A stretch of 7,935 nucleotides of DNA. Origin: Prevotellaceae bacterium UBA1726. Lineage in GTDB: Bacteria > Bacteroidota > Bacteroidia > Bacteroidales > Bacteroidaceae. The notes below the pieces were generated by a model. That model saw only the letters and a list, made by a program, of their open reading frames with translations, was not told the DNA's origin and did no database searches. Within the stretch, counting starts at the first letter, position 1; each line of letters begins with the position of its first letter. Positions 1-6,519 of this stretch are shown here, piece by piece. The DNA lies in assembly GCA_002316005.1 (NCBI GenBank), contig DCIM01000084.1:1-7935 (forward strand). Reading direction: 5' to 3'. The position numbers were made by a program, and so were the translations under genes.

Positions 1-73
1 TTCTCGGGGCTTCTTTTGTTATATACCTTATTATAGTAGGTGTTCGATAGAAGTTTTTAAAAAAAATGAGAAT

Positions 74-102
74 AAAAAAGAGAACACAGAACCTGTGCTC
101 TC
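74..102 (-). terminator. Rho-independent terminator of the small secreted-protein gene
   Basis: Read on the minus strand, GAGAGCACAG (102-93) pairs with CTGTGTTCTC (89-80) over 10 bp with one G-U wobble and a 3-base loop. A run of six T (79-74) follows directly. The hairpin begins 26 bases past the stop of the minus-strand gene, as expected for its terminator. On the plus strand the stem is followed only by a weak T-rich stretch (103-111), so two-way action is possible but less likely. Confidence 0.85.
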
Positions 103-127
103 TTATATTTTGAAGTGTGTAAAGAAT

Positions 128-556
128 CTATTTCTTTGTTGTTGTGTAAATCAAAGTTTTAGGAAGTTTATGCCATTTGCGGTTTCTTGCTGTGCGAAGT
201 GTACTTCCTTTTTCTTGTTTCAATGTGTAAGTGCCATCATTATTATAAGCGAGGGTCGCTTCCAGGTCTTCACTACCTTCATCATTGGTGATTGACAATT
301 TGGCACAATTATCATTGATCAGTTCTGATTCAAGGATATACCATTTACGAAAGTCTTTGTAATCACCAAGATATCCTGACATTTCGCCAAGAAATTCCTG
401 ATCTTTGACTGTTACATTCTTATTATAGAAATCCATAACAATATAGATGCTTTCTTCATTGTTATAGATTGTTTTGTTAAAAATACTGTCATTCTGGGAA
501 TATGCAGATATCAGCCCAGAAAGGATGAAATATGCTATAATAAATGTTCTTTTCAT
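128..556 (-). CDS. Small secreted protein of unknown function (142 aa)
   Basis: I do not recognise a named family. The protein starts MKRTFIIAYF, with a hydrophobic segment over about residues 4-16 and then SAYS-QND, a good signal peptidase I site. There is no Cys near the site, so it should be exported as a soluble, non-lipoprotein product of about 120 residues. The mature part has aromatic and acidic patches and ends in a conserved-looking basic stretch (GSTLRTARNRKWHKLPKTL). I expect a small beta-rich fold, but this is inference. I recall similar proteins annotated as hypothetical in Bacteroidales. An in-frame TTG at 578-580 would add eight residues. It lies inside the -7 promoter element, so the ATG at 554-556 is the start. 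The gene stands alone, divergent from the glycogen synthase, with its own promoter and terminator. Confidence 0.8.
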   Translation of the reverse strand: MKRTFIIAYFILSGLISAYSQNDSIFNKTIYNNEESIYIVMDFYNKNVTVKDQEFLGEMSGYLGDYKDFRKWYILESELINDNCAKLSITNDEGSEDLEATLAYNNDGTYTLKQEKGSTLRTARNRKWHKLPKTLIYTTTKK

Positions 557-577
557 TTTGTTTGTAATTAACTGTTG

Positions 578-608
578 CAAAGTTACCTATATAAATCAAG
601 AAATGAAA
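578..608 (-). promoter_or_regulatory. Bacteroidetes-type promoter of the small secreted-protein gene
   Basis: On the minus strand, TAACTTTG (585-578) matches the -7 consensus TAnnTTTG. Nineteen bases upstream is TTTC (608-605), one base off the -33 consensus TTTG. Transcription would begin near 574-571, leaving a short A-rich leader (ending ACAAACAAA) before the ATG at 556. This placement rules out the upstream TTG start. Confidence 0.65.
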
Positions 609-660
609 TGTTTTTAGGATTTTATATATTGCAAGCCCTTATTTTTTGCATTATTTATAC

Positions 661-668
661 TAACTTTG
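661..668 (+). promoter_or_regulatory. -7 promoter element of the glycogen synthase/phosphorylase unit
   Basis: TAACTTTG is a full match to the Bacteroidetes -7 element and sits 22 bases before the ATG at 691. No TTTG lies at the usual 19-20 base spacing; the nearest (645-648) is only 12 bases away. The -33 element is therefore weak or absent, which would fit activator-assisted or modest transcription. The word TTGCA recurs around it (629, 647, 667, 672), including the palindrome ATTGCAAT at 670-677. Whether a regulator binds there is unknown. Confidence 0.55.
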
Positions 669-690
669 CATTGCAATTGTAAAAATAGTT

Positions 691-2346
691 ATGTCTCAAG
701 AGATGTTATTCCCAGATTATATTTTTGAATCAAGTTGGGAAGTTTGCAACAAAGTAGGTGGCATATACACAGTACTTTCAACGAGAGCAAAGACACTGCA
801 GGAGAGACTGCATGACAACTTGATATTTATTGGCCCTGATTGTTGGGGCGACAAAGAATGTCCATATTTTACAGAGGATTCTTCACTATTGGTAGATTGG
901 AAGAATTCACTGAAGAATTCTACGCTAAATGTAAAGGTTGGCCGTTGGAATATACCAGGAAATCCAATTGCAGTTTTGGTTGACTTTGTTCCATTCTTCC
1001 AGTTCAAGAATACTATTTATTCGAAGATGTGGGAAGATTATCAGGTAGATAGCCTTCATGCATATGGCGATTATGACGAGGCAAGCATGTTCTCGTTTGC
1101 AGCTGCCAAGGTTGTAGAGAACTATTATAATTTCTATCTTACTTCAGAGAAGAAAGTTGTCTATCACGCAAATGAGTGGATGACTGGACTTGGTGCTTTG
1201 TATATCAACAAGCACTTGCCACAGGTAGGGACAATCTTCACAACTCACGCAACAAGTATTGGTCGCAGTATTTGCGGAAACAACAAACCTCTTTATGATT
1301 ACCTTTTTGCATATAATGGTGATCAGATGGCAGGTGAGTTGAATATGCAGAGTAAGCACTCTATCGAAAAGCAGACAGCGTTCAATGTTGATTGCTTTAC
1401 AACTGTAAGTGATATTACTGCGAATGAGTGCAAGGAACTGATGGATAAAGAGTGCGATGTTGTTCTTCCAAACGGATTTGAAGATAACTTCGTTCCTAAA
1501 GGTTCAAGCTTCACAGCAAAAAGAAAAGCAGCAAGAAAAGCACTTCTTCAAGTAGCAAATTGCTTGACAGGATGTAACTTTAACGATGACACCATAATTG
1601 TCTCAACCAGTGGCCGTTATGAATTCCGCAACAAGGGTATTGATGTATTCGTAGATTCAATGAACCGTCTGCGTTATGACGAGAGACTGGATAAGCAGAT
1701 TGTGGCTTTCGTTGAAGTTCCTGGTTGGGTTGAAGGCCCTCGTGCTTTGCTTCAGGAAAGACTTGCAAGTGGCAAGAAATTCGATACTCCACTTGAATAT
1801 CCACAGTTGACACACTATCTTCATAGCGTAAATGATGACAATGTGATGAATATGTGCGCACGACTTGGAATGTGGAATCGCCCAGAGGATAAGGTGAAGA
1901 TTATCTTCATGCCTTGCTATCTGACAGGAACTGACGGCATTCTCAATCTACCATATTATGATGTTGTTCTTGCAAATGATCTTTGCGTTTACCCTTCATA
2001 CTATGAACCATGGGGCTACACTCCACTTGAGGCAGTAGCATTCAAGGTGCCTTGCATCACGACAAATCTTGCAGGTTTTGGTCTTTGGGCTAATACAGAA
2101 TTTGGTAAAGAGGGTGAGATTGAAGATGGAGTGAAGGTAATTCGTCGTACAGATTACAATTACAATGAAGTTGCCGACGAAATCAAAGAGACCATCATCA
2201 AGTTCTCGAAGATGACAGATGATGAAATTAAAAAGGTACGTGCACGTGCAGGAAAGCTTTCGAAGAAAGCCCTTTGGAGTCATTTCATCACATATTACGA
2301 GAAGGCATACGACATTGCGTTGACAAAAGCCGAGGCTCGTAAATAA
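691..2346 (+). CDS. Glycogen synthase, GT3 (eukaryotic-type) family
   Basis: Transfers glucose from a nucleotide-sugar donor to the non-reducing end of an alpha-1,4-glucan in the cytoplasm. The N-terminal Rossmann domain opens with PDYIFESSWEVCNKVGGIYT (residues 8-27), including the donor-loop K21-V-G-G. The second domain has GRYEFRNKGIDVF (308-320) and the catalytic E-x7-E pair E439/E447 in YEPWGYTPLE. These are GT3 hallmarks, unlike the bacterial GT5 GlgA (KTGGL start). At 551 aa it is shorter than animal or yeast synthases of about 700 aa and lacks their phosphorylated tails. A basic C-terminal helix (514-526) is noted in the findings. GT3 enzymes are known in Bacteroidetes; the donor (UDP- or ADP-glucose) cannot be told from sequence. 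It is followed by the phosphorylase gene after 100 bases. Six Arg codons are AGA (residues 32, 39, 278, 282, 332, 357), unlike the neighbouring gene. No symbol given, since glgA normally means GT5. Confidence 0.93.
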   Translation: MSQEMLFPDYIFESSWEVCNKVGGIYTVLSTRAKTLQERLHDNLIFIGPDCWGDKECPYFTEDSSLLVDWKNSLKNSTLNVKVGRWNIPGNPIAVLVDFVPFFQFKNTIYSKMWEDYQVDSLHAYGDYDEASMFSFAAAKVVENYYNFYLTSEKKVVYHANEWMTGLGALYINKHLPQVGTIFTTHATSIGRSICGNNKPLYDYLFAYNGDQMAGELNMQSKHSIEKQTAFNVDCFTTVSDITANECKELMDKECDVVLPNGFEDNFVPKGSSFTAKRKAARKALLQVANCLTGCNFNDDTIIVSTSGRYEFRNKGIDVFVDSMNRLRYDERLDKQIVAFVEVPGWVEGPRALLQERLASGKKFDTPLEYPQLTHYLHSVNDDNVMNMCARLGMWNRPEDKVKIIFMPCYLTGTDGILNLPYYDVVLANDLCVYPSYYEPWGYTPLEAVAFKVPCITTNLAGFGLWANTEFGKEGEIEDGVKVIRRTDYNYNEVADEIKETIIKFSKMTDDEIKKVRARAGKLSKKALWSHFITYYEKAYDIALTKAEARK

Positions 2347-2446
2347 AATAAGAAAAGAAAAAGCAAAAGTCCCGAAAAGTGCGTAAATAATAGAGTAGGG
2401 ATTGGTTTAAATAGAATAAAATAACATATTAGTTGATTATTAGATT
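2347..2446 (+). other. Spacer between glycogen synthase and phosphorylase genes
   Basis: This A-rich spacer has no convincing hairpin-plus-T terminator and no TAnnTTTG box, so I infer that the two genes share a transcript. It contains AAAAGTGCGT (2375-2384), a word that recurs in two other gaps of this window. The phosphorylase start has the usual A/T-rich leader (TAGATTATG) and no Shine-Dalgarno. Confidence 0.5.
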
Positions 2447-4999
2447 ATGAAAATTAAAGCAGATTACACTAGTGCTCCTCAGTGGAAAGAGCTTACTATC
2501 AAGTCAGCCCTTCCTGAGCAGCTCCAATGTCTTGATGAGCTTGCACACAACCTTTGGTGGGCTTGGAACTACGAGGCACGCGACCTTTGGCGCAGCCTTG
2601 ATCCAGCTCTCTATAGCGAGGTGAAGCATAATCCAGTTCTTCTCCTTGAGCGTCTCTCTTACGATCGTAAGGAAGAGATTGTAAAGGACAAGAAGATCAT
2701 GAAGAATGTGAAGGATGTATATGCAAAGTTCCGTGCTTACATGGATGTAAAGCCAAACTCAAAGCGTCCTTCTGTTGCATACTTCTGTATGGAGTATGGT
2801 ATCAACCAGGTTTTGAAGATCTACTCAGGTGGTCTCGGTATGCTTGCCGGCGACTATTTGAAGGAAGCTTCTGACTCAAATGTTGATATGTGTGCAGTTG
2901 GTTTCTTGTATCGTTCAGGTTACTTCCGCCAGAGCCTTTCAATGGATGGTCAGCAGATTGCAAACTACGATCAGCAGGACTTCAACTCACTCCCTATCGA
3001 CCGTGTACTCGACGAGAACGGTAACCCACTCACAGTAGAGGTTCCTTATAACAACTACCATGTACATGCATGTGTATGGCGTGCTAATGTAGGTCGCATC
3101 AGTCTTTATCTCCTCGATACAGACAATGAGCTCAACTCAGAGTATGACCGTCCAATCACTCACGCTCTCTATGGTGGTGACTGGGAGAACCGTCTGAAGC
3201 AGGAGATTCTTCTCGGTATTGGTGGTATGCTTACATTGAAGAAGCTCGGTATCAAGAAGGATATCTATCATTGTAATGAGGGTCATGCAGCACTCTGCAA
3301 CCTTGAGCGTCTTTGCGATTACATCAAGGAAGGTCTTACCTTCAATCAGGCAATGGAGCTTGTTCGTGCTTCAGGTCTCTATACTTGTCACACTCCAGTA
3401 CCAGCTGGTCACGACTACTTTGATGAGCAGCTTTTCGGTAAGTACATGGGTGCTTATCCTGCAAAGCTCGGCATTTCATGGGAAGAGTTCATTGGTATGG
3501 GTCGAACAAACCCAGAGGACAAGGACGAGAAGTTCTCAATGTCAACATTTGCTATCAACACTTGCCAGGGTGTGAACGGTGTATCTAAGCTTCACGGTTG
3601 GGTATCACAGAAGATGTTCGCTCCAATCTGGAAGGGTTACTATCCAGAGGAGAACTCTGTAGGTTATGTTACAAATGGTGTTCACTTCCCAACATGGACT
3701 GCAACAGAGTGGCGTGAGGTATACGACAAGTATTTCGATCCTTCATTCCTTGGCGATCAGTCAAACGAGTCAATCTGGCATGCTATCTACAATGTTCCAG
3801 ACGAGGAGATTTGGTCAACTCGTATGGCACTCAAGCAGAAGCTTACAGACTATATCAAGGAGCAGTTCCGCGAGACATGGTTGAAGAACCAGGGTGATCC
3901 TTCACGCGTTGTATCACTTCTTGACATGATTCAGCCAAATGCATTGATGATCGGTTTCTGCCGTCGTTTTGCAACATATAAGCGTGCTCATCTTCTCTTT
4001 ACAGACCTTGAGCGCCTTAAGAAAATTGTTAACAATCCAGAGCATCCAGTTAAATTCCTCTTTGCAGGTAAGGCACACCCGGCAGATGGTGGTGGTCAGG
4101 GCTTGATCAAGCGCATCTACGAGATTTCTCAGATGCCAGAGTTCCTTGGTAAGATTATCTTCCTTGAGGACTATGACATGCAGCTTGCTCGTCGTCTTGT
4201 TTCTGGTGTTGACATCTGGATGAACACTCCAACTCGTCCACTTGAGGCATCAGGTACATCAGGTGAGAAGGCAGAGATGAATGGTGTTGTAAACCTTTCT
4301 GTACTCGACGGATGGTGGCTTGAGGGTTACCGTCAGGGAGCTGGTTGGGCTCTCACAGAGAAGCGCACATACCAGAACCAGGGTTATCAGGATCAGCTCG
4401 ATGCTGCTACAATCTACGGTATGCTTGAGAATGAGATCATTCCAATGTACTACAACAAGAACAAGAAGGGCTTCTCGCCAGATTGGATCAAGGTTATCAA
4501 GAACTCAATCGCAACAATCGCTCCTCATTACACAATGAAGCGCCAGTTGGATGATTACTATGATAAGTTCTATACAGAGCAGGCAAAGCGTTTCCACAAG
4601 TTGGCTAAGGACAACAATCAGTTGGCTAAGGACATCGCAAGTTGGAAGGAAGCAGTTGCTGAGCGCTGGGATTCAATCCGTGTTGTTTCTCGTGAGAACG
4701 ATCTCGAGCAGGGTGTTGAGACAGGTAAGAACTACAAGATTCGTTTCGTAATTGACGAGGCTGGTCTTAATGATGCAGTAGGTCTTGAGTTCGTTTGTCT
4801 CCACAAGAACAAGGCTGGCGAAGAGAGCATTGCAACTGTAATCCCATTCAAGGTTGTAGGTCAGGACGGTAACTGCTTCACATTCGAGGCAGAGTTTGAA
4901 CCAGACTATGCTGGTACATACAAGACAGGTATCCGTATGTATCCAAAGCATGCTGAACTCCCACATCGTCAGGACTTCGCATATGTGAAGTGGCTTTAA
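2447..4999 (+). CDS. glgP: Alpha-glucan (glycogen) phosphorylase, GT35, DUF3417 subtype
   Basis: Cytoplasmic PLP enzyme that cleaves alpha-1,4-glucan with phosphate to release glucose-1-phosphate. The N-terminus is a DUF3417 domain (about 13-115) with ELAHNLWWAWN (31-41). The phosphorylase core follows: YSGGLGMLAGDYLKEASD (126-143), NEGHAAL (277-283), HTPVPAGHD (315-323), TNGVHF (409-414), RRFATYKRAHL (506-516, phosphate-binding K512/R513) and EASGTSGEKAEMNG (600-613). K608 is the expected PLP lysine. This is the shorter-core family typified by Thermus and Thermotoga alpha-glucan phosphorylases rather than E. coli GlgP/MalP. Residues from about 755 to 850 form an added C-terminal beta-rich domain ending in WL. 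The gene follows the synthase and ends at a terminator. All Arg codons I checked are CGN, none AGA or AGG, which suggests strong expression. Residues 718-731 hold a repeated heptad (QLAKDNN-like). Confidence 0.95.
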   Translation: MKIKADYTSAPQWKELTIKSALPEQLQCLDELAHNLWWAWNYEARDLWRSLDPALYSEVKHNPVLLLERLSYDRKEEIVKDKKIMKNVKDVYAKFRAYMDVKPNSKRPSVAYFCMEYGINQVLKIYSGGLGMLAGDYLKEASDSNVDMCAVGFLYRSGYFRQSLSMDGQQIANYDQQDFNSLPIDRVLDENGNPLTVEVPYNNYHVHACVWRANVGRISLYLLDTDNELNSEYDRPITHALYGGDWENRLKQEILLGIGGMLTLKKLGIKKDIYHCNEGHAALCNLERLCDYIKEGLTFNQAMELVRASGLYTCHTPVPAGHDYFDEQLFGKYMGAYPAKLGISWEEFIGMGRTNPEDKDEKFSMSTFAINTCQGVNGVSKLHGWVSQKMFAPIWKGYYPEENSVGYVTNGVHFPTWTATEWREVYDKYFDPSFLGDQSNESIWHAIYNVPDEEIWSTRMALKQKLTDYIKEQFRETWLKNQGDPSRVVSLLDMIQPNALMIGFCRRFATYKRAHLLFTDLERLKKIVNNPEHPVKFLFAGKAHPADGGGQGLIKRIYEISQMPEFLGKIIFLEDYDMQLARRLVSGVDIWMNTPTRPLEASGTSGEKAEMNGVVNLSVLDGWWLEGYRQGAGWALTEKRTYQNQGYQDQLDAATIYGMLENEIIPMYYNKNKKGFSPDWIKVIKNSIATIAPHYTMKRQLDDYYDKFYTEQAKRFHKLAKDNNQLAKDIASWKEAVAERWDSIRVVSRENDLEQGVETGKNYKIRFVIDEAGLNDAVGLEFVCLHKNKAGEESIATVIPFKVVGQDGNCFTFEAEFEPDYAGTYKTGIRMYPKHAELPHRQDFAYVKWL

Positions 5000-5023
5000 T
5001 TTTTAGTCTATAATAACGAGAGG

Positions 5024-5054
5024 CCCGTCTTGAGCAATTGAGGCGGGACTTTTT
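5024..5054 (+). terminator. Rho-independent terminator after glgP
   Basis: CCCGTCT (5024-5030) pairs with AGGCGGG (5041-5047) over 7 bp including one T-G wobble. The loop is 10 bases, and ACTTTTT follows. It begins 25 bases past the phosphorylase stop and ends the glycogen unit. Confidence 0.8.
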
Positions 5055-5097
5055 GTGTTCTTTTATGTCCTTTTTCTTTACATTAAATTTTATGAAA

Positions 5098-5185
5098 GTC
5101 ATTCCTGCGTTTTCTTGAGGTCATTCCACTGAAATGACGAGCAAATTTCATTGAAATATAAAGCAAAAAACAATGAAATGACAAT
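5098..5185. repeat. Degenerate 22-bp tandem repeat, four units
   Basis: Units begin at 5098, 5120, 5142 and 5164. Units 1 and 2 share GTCATTCC at their start and GAG at or near their end. Units 2, 3 and 4 share TGAAAT at exactly 22-bp steps (5130, 5152, 5174). Units 3 and 4 both begin CAAA. Unit 2 contains the near-palindrome GTCATTCCACTGAAATGAC (8 of 9 pairs), and ATTTCATTGAAAT at 5145-5157 is a perfect dyad. The period is clear but the sequence is degenerate. It may be a decayed repeat element or a phased set of binding sites. Confidence 0.5.
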
Positions 5186-5311
5186 GACTGAAAAGTGCGT
5201 TTGTAACAACTTGAAAATCAAATAGTTGCAAAGGTGCTTTCGCCGAATTTATCCAAAATAAAGAAATTGAGGGCAATGAAAGAACTTTACAACGATATTT
5301 GGCGCAGATGG

Positions 5312-5354
5312 AAAAAGAAAAATCGCTGAAAGCAAATTCTGCCTTCAGCGATTT
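5312..5354 (-). terminator. Rho-independent terminator of prs
   Basis: AAATCGCTGAA (5320-5330) and TTCAGCGATTT (5344-5354) pair perfectly over 11 bp around a 13-base loop, in which GCA and TGC can pair further. On the minus strand the stem runs into TTTCTTTTTC. It starts 24 bases beyond the prs stop. This is the strongest terminator in the window. Confidence 0.9.
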
Positions 5355-5377
5355 CTGTTTGTATTGTTTGTGAGTGA

Positions 5378-6316
5378 TTAAATCAGATACTGAGAAGAGA
5401 TGCTCTCATTGTCCAATACTCTGCGGATTGTCTGAGCGAAGATGTCAGCAACCGTAATCTGCTTAACCTTTGCGCAACGGTTTGAGTAAGGAATTGAATC
5501 TGTGAAAACAATCTCTGTGAGGGCAGAATCCTGAACTCGCTCAGAAGCAGGACCACTCATTACACAGTGGCTGGCACAAGCACGAACGCTTCTTGCACCA
5601 TGTTCCATCATAAGGTCAGCTGCCTTTGTAATTGTGCCGGCTGTATCAACCATATCGTCAATGAGCACAACATCTGCACCTTCAACATCACCGATTACCT
5701 GCATTGAAGCAACCTCGTTTGCCTTTACGCGCTTCTTGTTGCAGAGAACGAGAGGGCAGTCGAAGTACTTTGCGTATGCACCAGCACGTTTTGCTCCACC
5801 AACATCAGGAGTAGCGATAACGAGATTCTCGAGATTCAGACTCTTGATGTAAGGGATGATAACACTACTTGCGTACAAGTGGTCAACAGGTACATTGAAG
5901 AATCCTTGCTCCTGATCGGCATGAAGGTCCATTGTGAGAACGCGAGAGATACCAGCAACAGAAAGCATGTCGGCAACAAGTTTTGCGGCAATACTTACGC
6001 GAGGCTTACTCTTTCTGTCTTGACGAGCCCAACCGAAATAAGGGATAACGGCATTAACTGTCTTTGCAGAAGCACGTTTTGCGGCATCAATCATAAGGAG
6101 AAGTTCCATAAGATTGTCGGCAGAAGGGAAGGTACTCTGAACAAGGAAAACATCACGACCTCGAACGGATTCGTCAAAGCAAACCTCGAATTCACCGTCA
6201 GCAAAGCGTGTGACAGACATGTTGCCTAAAGGGCAACCAAGTGAAGCACAGATTTTCTCAGCCAGGTATTTTGTTGCTGTACCTGAGAAAATCATGAAGT
6301 TGTTTTTTTCACTCAT
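5378..6316 (-). CDS. prs: Ribose-phosphate pyrophosphokinase (PRPP synthase)
   Basis: Cytoplasmic enzyme: ribose-5-phosphate + ATP gives PRPP + AMP. PRPP feeds purine, pyrimidine, NAD, His and Trp synthesis. At 312 aa it is the usual length for class I enzymes (about 310-320). Visible motifs are RFADGE (37-42), the ATP loop YFGWARQDRKSKPRVSIAAK (93-112), the metal-binding DLHADQEQGFFNVPVD (130-145, H132), the flexible catalytic loop with K194-K195-R196, and the PRPP-binding DVVLIDDMVDTAGT (215-228). No key residue is missing. The W in FGWARQD, where Y is common, is conservative. The ATG at 6314-6316 gives the normal N-terminus (MSEKNNFMIFSGTATKYLAE). The gene is a single transcription unit, convergent with the phosphorylase and divergent from nspC. 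Its neighbours share no pathway with it, so co-location says little about function. Confidence 0.97.
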   Translation of the reverse strand: MSEKNNFMIFSGTATKYLAEKICASLGCPLGNMSVTRFADGEFEVCFDESVRGRDVFLVQSTFPSADNLMELLLMIDAAKRASAKTVNAVIPYFGWARQDRKSKPRVSIAAKLVADMLSVAGISRVLTMDLHADQEQGFFNVPVDHLYASSVIIPYIKSLNLENLVIATPDVGGAKRAGAYAKYFDCPLVLCNKKRVKANEVASMQVIGDVEGADVVLIDDMVDTAGTITKAADLMMEHGARSVRACASHCVMSGPASERVQDSALTEIVFTDSIPYSNRCAKVKQITVADIFAQTIRRVLDNESISSQYLI

Positions 6317-6342
6317 TGTTTGAATGTATTTGATTTATAGAA

Positions 6343-6366
6343 AGTGGTGTCAATCTGAAAACCACT
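6343..6366 (-). promoter_or_regulatory. prs: Hairpin near the 5' end of the prs leader
   Basis: On the minus strand AGTGGT (6366-6361) pairs with ACCACT (6348-6343) around a 12-base loop. It lies just downstream of the predicted -7 box, so it would form the first structure of the prs mRNA, about 26 bases before the ATG. It matches no riboswitch that I recognise. It could affect mRNA stability or bind a regulator as a dyad in DNA. Confidence 0.4.
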
Positions 6367-6367
6367 A

Positions 6368-6397
6368 CAAATTTACAAATAAAAAGGGAGAAAGAAA
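6368..6397 (-). promoter_or_regulatory. prs: Bacteroidetes-type promoter of prs
   Basis: On the minus strand, TAAATTTG (6375-6368) matches the -7 consensus. A TTTC (6397-6394), one base off TTTG, lies 18 bases upstream. The predicted start near 6362 gives a leader of about 45 bases. Confidence 0.55.
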
Positions 6398-6445
6398 AAC
6401 GATTGGGGAATAATTTCATAGAAAAATTAAAAATATTGTTTTATG

Positions 6446-6477
6446 TATGCTAAACTCCAAACTTTTCATTAACTTTG
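6446..6477 (+). promoter_or_regulatory. nspC: Bacteroidetes-type promoter of nspC
   Basis: TAACTTTG (6470-6477) is a full -7 match. TATG (6446-6449), one base off TTTG, lies 20 bases upstream. The expected start near 6482 gives a leader of about 38 bases containing a small hairpin (6491-6505). Confidence 0.6.
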
Positions 6478-6490
6478 TAACTTGAAACCG

Positions 6491-6505
6491 CTATTCTTTG
6501 AATAG
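6491..6505 (+). promoter_or_regulatory. nspC: Perfect small hairpin in the nspC leader
   Basis: CTATTC (6491-6496) and GAATAG (6500-6505) pair over 6 bp around TTT, 14 bases before the ATG. The stem is A/T-rich and weak. It could influence ribosome access or mRNA life, but no regulator is evident. Confidence 0.35.
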
Positions 6506-6519
6506 ACATTAATTTGAAT

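Larger units (their letters stand above)
5000..5377. other. Convergent intergenic region with two terminators and a 22-bp periodic array
   Basis: This 378-base gap lies between the 3' ends of the phosphorylase and prs genes. It holds the phosphorylase terminator (5024-5054), a degenerate 22-bp repeat (5098-5185), the word AAAAGTGCGT (5191-5200), a short open frame without a good start (5215-5373, 52 codons, discussed in the findings) and the prs terminator (5312-5354). I see no supported gene and no promoter of the TAnnTTTG type. Confidence 0.7.

Noticed and set aside
1..19. TTCTCGGGGCTTCTTTT at the window start as the 3' half of a terminator
   Set aside because: It has the look of a descending stem plus T-run, but the pairing half would lie outside the window and cannot be seen.
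578..580. TTG as an upstream start for the small secreted protein
   Set aside because: It lies inside the -7 promoter element TAACTTTG and would not be transcribed; the ATG at 554-556 starts a normal signal peptide.
2347..2446. Separate promoter for the phosphorylase gene
   Set aside because: No TAnnTTTG element was found; a degenerate promoter cannot be excluded but is not supported.
5098..5185. CRISPR array
   Set aside because: The 22-bp units run head to tail with no unique spacers, are degenerate, and no cas gene is nearby.
6514..6516. TTG start for nspC
   Set aside because: The ATG two codons later is a normal start and adds nothing unexpected to the family N-terminus.
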